64,000 bases of DNA. Origin: Paramecium tetraurelia. Lineage: Eukaryota; Ciliophora; Oligohymenophorea; Peniculida; Parameciidae. The translations under genes and the position numbers were made by a program. The notes below the pieces were generated by a model. That model ran no database searches, was not told the origin of the DNA, and saw only the letters and a list, made by a program, of their open reading frames with translations. Positions 1 through 11,489 of this stretch are shown here, piece by piece; position 1 is the first letter of the stretch; the number at the start of each line of letters is the position of its first letter. The DNA lies in the NCBI RefSeq assembly GCF_000165425.1, contig NW_001799411.1, positions 385,769 through 449,768 of the forward strand, in the 5' to 3' direction.

Positions 1-3000
1 CTTCGTTTACATCACTTCTAGAATTGCAGTTGTCTATAATCCATTGAACAATCAACAGAAGTTCTACGAAGGACACAGATTCAAAATCACTTGTCTAGCC
101 ATTCATCCATTAAAGTGTTTTGTGGCCACAGGTGAAAGTGCTCCTAGACCTTGCATTCACGTTTGGAATGTGTTCAACACTGAACCAGTCAAAATCATCA
201 GAACTAATCATAAGAATGGTATCTACGACTTGGTGTTCTCCAGAGATTCCTTATTTATAGTCAGTATAGGCATAGATGAAACCTATTCAGTCTAAGTGAC
301 ATCTTGGAAGAATGAAACTATTATAGCATTTCGAAATTCAGGGACATTCCCAATCTGCTGTGTTATGTTCAACCCATACAATCGATATGAGTTTGCTACT
401 TGTGGATACTAGAATATCACCATATGGTCATTACAAGGGAGAAACCTGATTAGAAGTCAAGTCATATTATCAGATGAAGTCAAGTATTCTAATGGTTGTT
501 TCATCACCTGCTTAAAGTTACATCTCCTATCTCTTAAGTGATAAAGTAGAAAGTGACATCATTGTGGGCAAATAACTTTGGAGATCTGGCTTTGGTTTCC
601 TGTGGCAAATACATAGTCGTGAAAGAGAGGTAATTATTATACTAATATTTGTTTAGAGCACATCAAAAGATGATCAATTGTTTGAAGATATCCTAAATAT
701 TGGGAGATAAGGTTGTTATCATAACTTGTGGAGAAGATGAGTACATCAAAATATGGGATACCAAATTTAATTTGATTAATGAGTTCAACATCCGTAAGAC
801 TGGATTCTTTCAGGATGGTACTCCAGCAATTAGGGTATGAATATATACATATCTCCTATTTAGAATCTATCGGCGTAATCAATCGATATCTTTTCATGTA
901 AGGTACCCAAGAGATAACTTAATGAGGAGGAAGTGGAAGAACCCCACAATTTATCTGTGATGTTGGTTGGAACTAGAAATGGTGACATCTTGGAAGCAGC
1001 ATTCTAGGTAGAGTCTTAAGGCTTAAAGTTACAACAAATTAGAAAATAGGAAAGTCATTCTGAGGATGAGCAGGACAACTCCAATGATTCTAGTGTATCT
1101 GAACAATAGCAGAGACAACATTATACAACAACAGAAACTTTGAAATTCAACTATTCCATTTACATGAGATCACATCAATCATAAATATTTGATAGTAAAT
1201 AACAAATAGATTTCTTTAATAAGAAGATGTTCATCACTCTCCATCCCACCTAACCTATTATGGTATCGATGGGAGAAGATCAGAAATTAATACTCTGGGA
1301 TACTGAGAATAATTCATTGCTATTAGTCAAGAATATGGGTATGACTCCGACTGCCATCCGATTATCACCAGATGGAGATCTGCTAGTCATTGGGTTCCAG
1401 AATTCAATGGTTGTGATTATGGACTCCAAGATTCAAAAGAACACAATGGGAAAAGTGAGTGAACGTTACTTGTTGCCATCCTTGGACATCATCATGAATA
1501 TCAAGGATAAGGATAATAAGACACCCGTTTTGAATATAGAGTTTTCACATAAGGGGGACATGCTTGCCATCTCATATGATAATGCTCGTAGTTAGAAGGA
1601 TGTATTCGACTCTAAGTTGGAAAAGGAGGGTTCTTTCATTTCCGTGTGGGTTAATAGAGGTTCTCATCGTACATCCAAGTATAGAGCAACAGACAAGAAT
1701 CTATATTTGAAATACACTGACATTCGTTGTCCTTCACTTTATGAATCTTATTAGACTGACAATGACACTTATGGAGTGGCTGCTTACTTCATGACATTCA
1801 GTTAGGATGGCAATTATCTGTTAATTTATTATCAATTGATAAACAATCAGTAAACAAGAATCAACAATGATCCTCAGGGAGTGTACATCATCTGGGATCT
1901 GAATTCAAATACATCAGTCAAAAATTGGGAGACCATCAAGAACATATAGTGGAAGAAGTTGAATTTCCCAAATAGTTTGCATTCCTAATACCAGTTTTAT
2001 GATTCTTTGATAGGAAATCCGAAGTAGAAGTAAGAACAAGAGACCAATTTGGCAAATGAAATACTCAAGACTCCAGTGATGTCAGTGATGGTTGACATAT
2101 CTCCATTTCTAATATGTGGAAGCACCAATGGAGATTTACATCTGGTCAAATCCTCTTGTCTTTACTATGATAAAGATTTTATCACTGAAATCAGTAAAAA
2201 ATAGAAGTGTTTGGCTAAGTCATATTCTGCTCATGTTTCATTTGTGAATCAAATAGAGACTCATCAGAATGCTCAATATCTTTATACTACTGGTATATTG
2301 GATGAATGCATTATGAAATGGAAATTGACAGAAGAACAATAGAATTGGGATTTGGATTATTTGATTTATGATAAGAAACAAGCAGATCTGTTTTAGGAAG
2401 TGTAAGAAAAGGAGAAATTCAAAAGTTTGTTCTCCGAGTTACTACCCTTACGTTAGGGGATATCAGATAAAGTGAAGAATGTGGATGACACCAAACAACC
2501 TGAAGTGGAACTCAAATTGGAAAGTATAATTGGAAGAAGAGCATTCACAAGGAGGAACAATCTATTTTATGACTATGATGAAAGACTGATTTATGTGGCA
2601 GGTTGCAATTTGGTGATTGCTAGTTTGGATGATGAAGATGAATAGGATGACAAGATTACATCGTAATTTAAGAAATACAATGGAGGACAATTGCAATCAG
2701 AGAGCAATTCAGTGTTCCAATAATTCATTAAGTTAGATCAATCAGATACATCATCATCACCTGAGATCTCATGTATTACGTTGAGTCAAGACAAGAAATT
2801 ATTGTGTGCTGGTACTATTGAATTGAATGCTAAATTATTGATTTGGGATATATGTTCAAGAACGTGTGTTAAGAATATTGTCATCAATAATGCAGTCATG
2901 ATTATGAATATCAAATTTGCTTATGACAATAGACATCTTATTTGTAATGCAATCACTCAGGAGTATAGATAAGAAATACTGTTGATTGACTCTGAAAACC

Positions 3001-4612
3001 ATTAGGTTTTGGGAGTAGTCACATATACATACTCAATACCATATAAGATTAAGGATTTGGAATTCTACCCTAACAGTGTCTTTAGATTTGTAACATGTGG
3101 AGTGTAGCATATGTCTTGTTGGTAATTTGCAGGAGGATCATTGACATTCTAAGCAATGGAAATTGAAAATCCAAAGGATTTAGTGGAGTTGGTGGAGAAT
3201 CAGAATGACGAATAAGAAGGAGTCTAAGATAATGAGTAGGAACAAGATGCTTTAAGAATCACATTTTTGACTGTGATATTTGTATAAGATGCAATAATTA
3301 CAGCAGGTGAAGATGGATTCATATACGTTTGGGATGACAAAAAGATCAATAAGAAATAAAAGGCTCATCCAGATCAACCCATCTTCTGTTTATACACAAG
3401 CAAAGATTCTTCGATGTTCGTATCTGGAGGAATGGATGGAAGAGTCATTCTGTGGTCTTTGAGTAAATCTGAGTATTCCTATGTTGTGGAAAAGATATAC
3501 GAATATAGTATTGCTAATGAATAATTACAGAAGGTAGGATTGAATCCAAATCTACATGTTTAATCAGTCTGCATTGGATAGAACTACATTTTGGCAGGAA
3601 CACGAAGTGGTGATATCTATGAATTAGTTAGACCCAATGAATCCGATTTGAAATGTAAACATTTTGATTAAATTTAGCTTTGACTAAGATTCAGAAGGAT
3701 ATGGTTAAATTAAGAATCAATTGCACTGATCATGATCAACCAAAAGTTGTAGCTTTTTCTGGTAATGCTCAGAAATTGTATTCCATAACTCAAAAGGGAC
3801 TGTTTGCTGTATGGAATTTGAGGAAACTGAAACGAACGTATTCTTTCGCATTTGAAAAGGCCACACTGAATTTAATAGTGTGCAAATTGTCACCTAAAAT
3901 TATTATAGCTTTTGAACAAGAGGTGATTGTTTTGAATGATCATGATTACAGTGTTAATTCTAATTATTCTCTAAAATAGAAATCAGCAATCTCAGATATG
4001 AAATTGAGTGTTGATGAGAAGATGCTTGCTTTGGCCCTCTCAAGAAATCAAGAACAAAATGCTAAAATTGAAATATACGATGTTGAAAACGAAGAAAATA
4101 ACTTTAGATTACTTTGTAGCATTGACAATCTAAACACAAGTGTCGAGTACTTGGATTTCTCCACAGACAATTTCTATCTATTCTATAAAGATGTTTCAGA
4201 TGAGACTGCCCTAATCGATCTGGATCAACAGAAACGAATCAACAGTATGCACATGGAATTCGATTTGGAATGGTGTAGTGATGGAATCAAATTAGCTGAA
4301 AAAGCCAAGGGAGTGCACTCTTGTTATACTGACGAAAATAGAATCCACAAAATCACGTTGATCGGAGAAAAGTCCATGGCAGTATTTAATACATCTTATT
4401 CAAGGTTACTGATGATATGGGAACCATAAGGATCTTCAATTATCCCTGTACTTCTGGCACAAGGATACATGCGCATATATACTGATCATATGATGTACAT
4501 CAATCAATGTGTGGCCAGTCCAGATAAGGAAACTTTGGTTACGACCTCAGAACAAGACAAATGCATCATGGTGTGGAAGATACAGAAGGTTGATGTCAAT
4601 AATACATAATGA
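1..4612 (+). CDS. EMAP-like (EML-type) WD40 repeat protein, 5' end outside the window
   Basis: Partial gene, open at the left edge. With four introns removed (495-517, 630-656, 835-863, 3655-3677; 23-29 nt, GT...AG) a single frame of about 1,500 codons runs to TGA at 4610-4612, with many in-frame TAA/TAG read as Gln. The visible start reads RIAVVYNP then FYEGHRFKITCLAIHP, the pattern just after a HELP motif in echinoderm microtubule-associated-protein-like proteins. WD repeat endings follow throughout (IHVWN, IKIWD, LILWD, LLIWD, FAVWN, CIMVW). The number of repeats suggests a tandem EML5/EML6-like layout, probably microtubule- or cilium-associated (inference). The intron model is supported because each frame change is exactly accounted for. 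Another WD40 ciliary protein cannot be excluded. Confidence 0.85.
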
Positions 4613-4619
4613 TATTTAA

Positions 4620-5516
4620 TCATTTGAACTACACTTTAGGCAGTCCAGCCAAATTGAAGATGTGCTTATTTTTCTTTAAGAAATTGTCTGTTGTCGTTCT
4701 CAACACTTCCAACTCTGTCTCTATGTTTTATTACTTTCTAAATTTAACAACATTCCTTACGCCAACATATTGTTCTTCTCTTAATTTGCACTTTGAGCAT
4801 CTTAATATGCCAATCTGCGTTCATGTTCCAGAAAGTCACTCTTCAATTTCAATTAATAAATCTAGAAGTTACATTTATACAATCTATACCATCTTCGCAT
4901 CTTTATTCTACTACTCTATATTATCACTAAGAATCCTATTTTACTTCGTCTTTATATCATCCAATTCATGTAACAATGACTCACATTCTGCCACTTAATC
5001 GTCCAATTCCTACTGTTTCCTCTCCAATTCCCCTTATTTAACTGCTAAATCAAATTAAGACTTTTGCAATTGATTTGTTAGATCATCCACTTAATTCTAT
5101 AGTCCTTTCAATTCATCCATTAGTTCTGCAACACTGCTCTTACCCACACTTCTAAGATTCTCTATGATCTCTTCTGCATCTACCACTCGTTACTTATAAT
5201 AATTCAAATCATGTTCCATCACCTTGCAATGATCAATCAATTTAACATGACTCTTTTCAAGACCACCAAAATTAGAAGTCATCTTTCTTATAAAATCTTT
5301 CAATTGCTTGTCGATATTCTTCTATTCAAAAAATTGTTGAGTAACAACTATTTTCTCGATCTTCTAATATTTGTCTGATGCAATTTGATTCATCTGATTC
5401 ACATAATCCGCATTCAATTATCTTAACTTCTCATTCTCCTACCTCAATTACCTAATCTGAGTCTCCTAAGCTATTAAATCTAATTGAACTATCTACTCTT
5501 TAATGTCTAAGTGCAT
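4620..5516 (-). CDS. Coiled-coil protein, about 281 residues
   Basis: Minus-strand frame with TGA at 4620-4622 and two introns (4738-4760, 23 nt; 4862-4889, 28 nt). The product is almost entirely heptad-like and rich in Q, E, K and L, for example QIRQLRQENEKLRQLN and KQGELERKQQELDDQ. No catalytic motif is seen and the family is not recognised; a structural cytoskeletal role is the simplest guess. Its stop lies only 7 bp from the stop of the convergent WD40 gene. The start is uncertain. ATG at 5514-5516 opens the coiled-coil frame, but an upstream ATG at 5633-5635 opens an acidic, protein-like stretch in another frame. No GT...AG pair of normal Paramecium length joins the two, so either the upstream part is not coding or there is a one-base shift near 5520-5550. 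Confidence 0.65.
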
Positions 5517-6186
5517 AATTTCAATTTAGTCTTCAAATAATCTACCTAAGATTCAACTTGATCAGGTAAAGCAGAAGATGCTTCACTTTCATCACTTTGA
5601 TTGGCCCTACTGAAAACAACGACATTATTATTCATTTTATTAATTATATAATCTTTGTATTTCTAAAAAATCAAATTATATTTAGAGTTATAACTTGATG
5701 AATACTATTTGAGTATGAATTATTATAGGCATAGGCAATATTAAGAACAACCTATTATAATGTATTTAGTATTAATTATTCTATCCAGGTTTTTATATAC
5801 CATATTCTGAAGATTGGCTCATGTCATAAAAGTGGAGTATCGACTAATTGTTTATAGTTAAATTTCTCACTCATTATTATAATTAATAAAATCATTAGTA
5901 ACTGAATCTCATTTTTAAATAGAAGTGTAAAGGGACTGAAATTTAACTATCAGTTCTCAAAAGAACTATAGTATAGGATCAAATTTAACAACTAGTAAAA
6001 TCGAAAAAAATTTATAGTATTTTTAATTATATTGAGGTTTATAAAATTTAAATTAGTATTATAAGAAACAAGTTAAAATTATATAATATAAAAATATGTA
6101 AAATAAAACTTCAGATATGTGTTATAGAATAATTTGATGAATTGTTGCCAATTATGTAATGCGTAAAAATTAGACATAAAATTGTT
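5517..6186. other. Mostly non-coding AT-rich spacer
   Basis: Holds the acidic 5' extension discussed for the preceding coiled-coil gene (up to 5635). From about 5640 it is low-complexity AT-rich sequence with short open stretches only. No gene, RNA or repeat that I can support. Confidence 0.4.
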
Positions 6187-6850
6187 TCAACTATTTAGAT
6201 CTTATGTTATAAAAAAACTAAAAAGAATTGCAATTAAGAGAAATAATAATTACATAATTTCATAATTAAGATATCTTAATAAACAATATATGATTACTTT
6301 ATAAATAAATATTTTATTATTCTAAAGTTCTGTTGGAGTTAATGATGTCAAATCTTTTTTCCTATATATAAACACCTATAATTTTTGATATCCTCTATAC
6401 ATCCCAACTTGTATAAGAAACTCAGCTGAAATTAAGAAGCCAAAAACAATTTCATTTTGAATGCAATCTTTATCTTAACTTATCTTATTTTCAATCAATA
6501 AATTAGATAATATTATATAGAAATATCTTCAATCAAAACGGAATCCATTTTATTACATATTTTTGACATGTAAAGTAATTAACAGAATGAATGATGCTTT
6601 ATTCTTGAATTATGTCTCAATTTTTTCCACTCTTCTTGCTCTAACCCTTACTTTGGGAGCTTGATTAAATGCTATAGATATCACACAAGTATAACACTAA
6701 AAAATAATTATGCCTGCTACTAAAATCTTTATTTTTCATTGTGTTATTGCAAAGTGACATCAACCTTTTGATTAACTTTGAAATGATAAATGGGCTTCCT
6801 AGATTAGATATAGCCATATATTGATTTAATGTTTAATAAAGTACTCATAT
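6187..6850 (-). CDS. Tentative small multi-pass membrane protein gene (exon structure unresolved)
   Basis: A minus-strand frame contains a hydrophobic segment (KILVAGIIIFQCYTCVISIA), then a basic stretch (PKVRVRARRVEKIE). After an in-frame 30-nt GT...AG segment carrying the only TGA, it continues with VFGFLISAEFLIQVGMYRGY and ends in KKDLTSLTPTEL, stopping formally at TGA 6187-6189. This composition is unlike the flanking AT-rich DNA and looks coding. No clean start could be joined: a plausible ATG near 6810 opens another frame and needs an intron I could not place. It may be a short membrane protein, a decaying gene, or two fragments. The last 40 or so residues before the TGA look like read-through into spacer. 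Confidence 0.35.
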
Positions 6851-6872
6851 ATTACAATATATTATGTTTATA

Positions 6873-7259
6873 TCATCCAAAAACTATCAGTTTTCTGTGA
6901 CTATCTACTTTCTTCAAAATTTCATCTATCAATTCTGTCGGTTTATTCATATCAGTTAATATGCATTTTAGATGATGTAAGAATCGGTCGAATTATTAAT
7001 TAGTAATATTCAGATTCTTATGAACCTCAATCAAATCTCTTTTATTTGATATTCAAAATTACTTTCCAGTATATTTGGTGTGAGGGCAGCCAAACATTTA
7101 AGCAAAAAATGTTTTTTATTAAAGTCTCACTCTTGTCATATCAGATTTTAAAAATTTTCCCCTTAAAGATTAATCAAACAAGACCTTATAATAAAACTAA
7201 TCTATGAGATCTGAAATTTAGCCATCCCCTCCGAAGGAATCAAATACATTTTAATCCAT
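6873..7259 (-). CDS. Truncated haemoglobin, group I (TrHbN-like)
   Basis: ATG at 7257-7259, one 24-nt intron (7039-7062), TGA at 6873-6875; 120 residues, close to the 116-120 usual for ciliate truncated haemoglobins. The layout matches the 2-on-2 globin fold: an N-terminal FDSFGG box, DLIDQFYYKVL with the B10-type Tyr, GKFL with the CD1-type Phe, a QQK stretch in helix E supplying the distal Gln candidates, TKYTGK before helix F, and DLIEVHKNLNI carrying the proximal His in the same place as in Paramecium caudatum haemoglobin. Known ciliate proteins of this class bind haem and O2/NO in the cytosol. Its tail-to-head neighbour is a coiled-coil gene with no evident link. Confidence 0.93.
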
Positions 7260-7313
7260 TTTTATAATAAAAAATTTATTAATTAGACATCTCAAATCTT
7301 AAACTTATAACTA

Positions 7314-8524
7314 TCATTTTCCCTTTTTAACCTTGTAATAATTTGGGCAATTTTTCTTGACGTACTCCTCTTCATTGAATTCTCTACAAGATGATTCCAT
7401 TTCTAGATATTATTCCTGAAGATTTTTCACATTTTAAGTCATTTAATTATATTTCTCTTCCAATTGAAGTATTTCATTCTAAGAATTAGGTTAAATCTAT
7501 ATAAGATACATGTAAACTGTTAATGTTATGTTGATGTTCTTCCCTTATTTATTCTAAATGCCTTAACTTAATTTGATTGGAGCAAATAGATTCATCATAA
7601 AGGTCCAAGAACTCTTTCTTACTCTTTTATTTGCCCTTCACATTGCCCTTCTTCATATGTTATGGCAATGCACTAATTAACTAATTCAATTTTTCTCGTA
7701 TTTATATATTTTCTTAGGCAAGGACTGTGTTTTCATCTTTCAGTTTCTAGTAAATGTGTTCGCTCTTTTGTGATTTTTATATTTTGCCTGAGATGATACT
7801 CATATTATTTTGTAACACCTGTATTCTTTATGCCTTTGCAGTTAATTCATAATTAATACTCTTTTTTATAGCTCTTCCCACTGCTTCTAAATTATCTTTT
7901 CTAATTCATTTTGTCTCTTGTCTCCCATTGCATTGGCTTGGAGTTGATTTCTAACTTCAGCCTAAACAGCCTTAACTTTTTCGCTATCTTATAAATACTT
8001 TTCATTTTGCTTAATATTACAAAAGCCATTATACTTCCTATAATTGTTTCTCAACTTAAAGTTTAATTTATTCAGCTCTTTGTATTTTATTTTGATAATC
8101 ATCTATTTTTTAGGTGGTTTCCTCAATCCTTTATTATAAATCAGCTTCTGATTCTTTAGACTATTCAATGCTGCTTCTCATTTGTATGATTTCATTTTGA
8201 ATAGCTTCAAGATGCATGTACTAAATTTAAATTTCATGATTTTACTAATTGACTTTTCAAATTATTTTCTTCTTTTATTTGCATATCAGATTCCTTCTTC
8301 TCTTCTAATTTCTATCGACACTTTTGTTCAATTTCTTGGAAGGCAAATTCATCATCAGAAGACTCTCCTGAGTTCATTTCCAATTAATCTTCTTCCTCTT
8401 AAATTAATTGTTTCAAATGCTCATTCTCATCTTAGACTGTCTCTCTCTTTTCTTGCAGACTCGATATGTTCTTAAACAACTCACTAAATTTCAATGTCAA
8501 ACTCTCCAACAGAACCTCATCCAT
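7314..8524 (-). CDS. Coiled-coil protein, 367 residues
   Basis: ATG at 8522-8524 and TGA at 7314-7316, with four introns (8221-8245, 8010-8034, 7834-7859, 7479-7509; 25-31 nt), each needed to keep the frame open. The product begins MDEVLLESLTLKFSEL and is a long Glu/Lys/Gln-rich coiled coil, with an acidic NSGESSDDEFAF patch near residue 60 and a basic MKKGNVKGKQKSKKE patch about two thirds along. It ends in NYYKVKKGK. No recognisable domain. The five-exon structure agrees in phase throughout, so the gene looks intact; function unknown, probably cytoskeletal. Confidence 0.75.
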
Positions 8525-8646
8525 TTTTAATAACTGAATAAATTGAATTGTCTATTTATAAAAATAAATAGTTATCTCTATCTATAATATTTTTATAAAA
8601 ATTCATATATAGAAATGATTTAACAATAAATAAAAAGGTATTTTAT

Positions 8647-9844
8647 TCAATTTTATTCTTTTTCAGATTGTTAATTTTAATTTTGAATTTCGATCTCAAT
8701 CTCATTATCAATTTCATGATCACGATCATTCTCATTTTCTTCATCTCTTGAGTCACTGTTCTATTGTGGTTCGCTGTCCTCAGCAATTACCTTATTAAAA
8801 ATTTGTCTCCCATCCACCTCTTCATATTCCTTCCTTAACTATTCGTTGTTATTGGGAGTTGTGGGTTTGTTGGTGAAGATACTTTGCAATTGGGTAACTT
8901 GAGGACCTGAAAGATTGGGATTCTTGAGAGCCTGGAGAGGCAGAGGTTTTGGGAAGAAATTTTATTAAGGAACTTTGCTATCAGTCTTGTTCGACAAAGA
9001 GGATTTGAGGTCAAAGCGTTTGGAAGTGGAGAGCAATTGTCCATAGCCTGCACTTTCATTCATCTTCGGGAGTTGTTGCTATTGCTACACCTTCAACTTC
9101 TCTTTGTCCTTTTTCATCTTAATCCAATCGTAGGTCGAAATACCTTTGTACCTTGATTTAGATTGATGGCTTACTTGAAGAATAGGTGCATTCCCAATAA
9201 ATAAGAAAGAACAAAAAGGATTGGAGGATCAAGAATGATGCTGATAAGAGCAAGAATTTAGAAGGCGTAGTTCAGTAAGAGGAGGATGTCCTGAATAATC
9301 CTCAAACATTTGAAAATGACAAGCAAGACCACCAAGATGAAAAAGTAGTTGTAGTTCTTGATGCCTATGCAATTGTTCAACCAAATACAATGATGATCAA
9401 ATACTTCAACACACCTTATTATTTAATATGTTACTTATTACAACTAAAACAATGCTTTGACTTTTCCATCACGTGTGCCTGACACACTAAACAATAAGTC
9501 TTGAGGTCAGTCTTGAATTCCAATCTAAAAATAACATAATCATGCACCCTTTCGATTTAAAGTTTTGCTCCTTCAAGACAACACTGTCGGTAGGGTCTAT
9601 GAGTGTAGCTCTTAAGCACGTGTAGACGATGCCCATCGTAAGAATTGTCAGCACTATCAGCATGAATTCCTAAGAATTAGTCATAGACTACCTTGACTCC
9701 ATCATCCATTAAGAATGCAATCATAAAGGACATTATCATGTCGAAAACCGTGTATATCCAACTCACTGCCTAATACAGTTGTATATCGCTACACCCATGT
9801 CGTCGAATGGGTCTCAATCGCTCCTTTTCTATATCTGCATTCAT
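8647..9844 (-). CDS. DHHC-type palmitoyltransferase
   Basis: Start ATG 9842-9844, TGA 8647-8649, four introns (9670-9691, 9525-9547, 9415-9434, 9152-9174; the third is only 20 nt); 369 residues. Two N-terminal hydrophobic segments are followed by the cysteine-rich DHHC domain ([17 protein letters not shown], then [14 protein letters not shown]). Two further membrane segments ([31 protein letters not shown]) follow, then GISTYDWI at the place of the TTxE motif. The cysteine of DHHC is the acyl carrier that transfers palmitate to protein cysteines. The cytosolic tail is long, Ser/Asn-rich, then acidic. The domain is only continuous after removing the 20-nt intron, which supports the model. Confidence 0.95.
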
Positions 9845-9889
9845 AATTATGATTATAAAGTATTTTGAGATATATAATTATATGTACAA

Positions 9890-10551
9890 TCATTTTTCTT
9901 TGAATACAAATTATAACAAATTATTAAGTTCTTTGATTTGAGTAAAGTCAACAATGTGAACAAATATACGGTTTCCATCATAGATTGTTTGAATCATCCT
10001 CTGGATTTCCTTTTCTTTTCCAGATATTTTCATATCCAATCTATCATTGCCGATTAGATGTATGGGAACTTTCCCTGTCATTTTGTTTTCATTACATATC
10101 TTTTAAACTTACGCAATTCTCCTCTTAAACAACGAAACATCAAATTATTCAAAAATTATCATTATACAGTTAAAAGTATCATTCATTCTATTCTCTAAAT
10201 CTAACAAACCTCCTTCACTTGAATCGAATTCCTTACACAATTAACCCAACAAAATACCCAAAATTGAATTTTTTATTGTTAATACAACATGCATTTAACA
10301 TCTAACCCAATTGTTTAAGGCAAGTTACTGACCATCGGAGTTTAATTTATGAGACTACAGATAAAGGCTGTTTTTCCAACTGCTGTATTCATACCCAAGA
10401 CAGCTATCTTATAGCATGAACCGAGTTTGATCGAGTCTTACGAAGAGACCGACCTACAAATTGTGAGATTTTCGTTCGTCGATCTTACATCGATTGATTT
10501 TTAGTAACGGAGTGAGATTTTTTTCTAAGTGATCCCTTAAGTTGCACCCAT
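9890..10551 (-). CDS. Divergent Ras-like small GTPase with N-myristoylation-type start
   Basis: ATG 10549-10551, one 26-nt intron (10232-10257), TGA 9890-9892; 211 residues. After a 45-residue extension beginning MGATQG (Gly-2 suits N-myristoylation), the core reads CYKIAVLGMNTAVGKTAF, a complete P-loop, then PQTIGLDV with the switch I Thr. The G3 motif, normally WDTAG, reads WEFDSSEGG with Glu in place of the Asp. The G4 motif, normally NKxD, reads GNDRLD. The fold and order are those of the Ras/Rab superfamily, but guanine specificity and hydrolysis are doubtful. It is divergent to the THUMP gene with 16 bp between the two start codons. Confidence 0.82.
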
Positions 10552-10567
10552 TTATATTTAATAATAA
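10552..10567. promoter_or_regulatory. 16-bp divergent start-codon spacer
   Basis: The start codons of the Ras-like GTPase (minus) and the THUMP protein (plus) are separated by 16 bp of AT-rich DNA. Both genes must share this spacer as 5' leader, with any promoter elements overlapping the neighbouring coding region. No specific motif recognised. Confidence 0.35.
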
Positions 10568-11452
10568 ATGCAATAACAAAAAAACAAAAAAAAGAAATTC
10601 TAAAAGCACCAAAGATCTGGACAACAACAAGCCCAATCAGATTTTCTCTACAGCGGCTTCCTAATTACCTGCGATAAAAATCGAGAGAGAGAAGCAGTCA
10701 AAGAAGGCTATTAAATCATTGAACAATATGTCGAATAAATCTATCCTCAGGAATCACAAAAACATGAAAAATTGCTTGAGCAGAACACAAATACTAAGGG
10801 CGTTGTCAAGATGCTTTATAATTTTGACACTAAGGTGAAGTGCGTCATCTTCATCAGAATCAATACTCAAGAATTCCCCACCATTGATGTCGATGAATTG
10901 AGTCGAATAATCTTAAGCGATGTCTATGACAAGTCCCAACAAGTGGCCAGATACATCTACAGAATGATACCCATTTAATATGTATTCAGAGCCACTTTGG
11001 AAGAATTTAAAAAGCATGCCGAATTCCTCGTGAATAAACACTTCCAATTAGATAGACCACACCCGTGGTTTTTGATATTTAAGACTAGATACACAGATAA
11101 AATTAATAAATAATAGGTGCTATCGATTTTACAAGGGTTGATTGAACCTCTGCATTATTAGGATTGGTAAGAGCCTGAATTTGTTTTCTTTGTAGAAGTG
11201 AATGGAGCCATCATGTATATCAACATCCTGCCAAAATATCACGTATTTAGAGAATACTCAATTCGAAAGGGAGGATAACCTGTCTTGGATACTGATATTC
11301 CTGAGAGAAAAAATAATTTTGTAGACAAAGTAGTGAAGAAGGTAAGATGTCAGAATGAGCAAGAAGTGAAGAATGCCATTAGCATTTAAGATCCAAATTC
11401 AGACTTCTAGAAAAAGGAATTCTTTGAAGAATAGGATGTAGATCTATTGTGA
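10568..11452 (+). CDS. TAN1: THUMP-domain protein, Tan1/THUMPD1 type
   Basis: Intronless, ATG 10568-10570 to TGA 11450-11452; 294 residues. A short basic/Gln-rich head is followed by SGFLITCDKNREREAVKEGY, the characteristic start of THUMPD1/Tan1 proteins. The THUMP domain follows, with RYIYRMIPIQYVFRATLEE and HPWFLIFKTRY, then a domain ending FVEVNGAIMYINILPKYHVF. In yeast Tan1 and human THUMPD1 bind tRNA and help the NAT10/Kre33 acetyltransferase make N4-acetylcytidine in tRNA-Ser and tRNA-Leu. The length matches yeast Tan1. The acidic C-terminal tail is unremarkable. Start chosen as the first ATG in frame; codons after it fit. Confidence 0.9.
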
Positions 11453-11489
11453 TTTATGTATTATGGTAAAAATATAATAAGAGTCTTTC

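Noticed and set aside
4609-4998. 129-codon plus-strand open frame with a hydrophobic run
   Set aside because: Antisense to the coiled-coil gene; it disappears as a candidate once the two minus-strand introns are removed.
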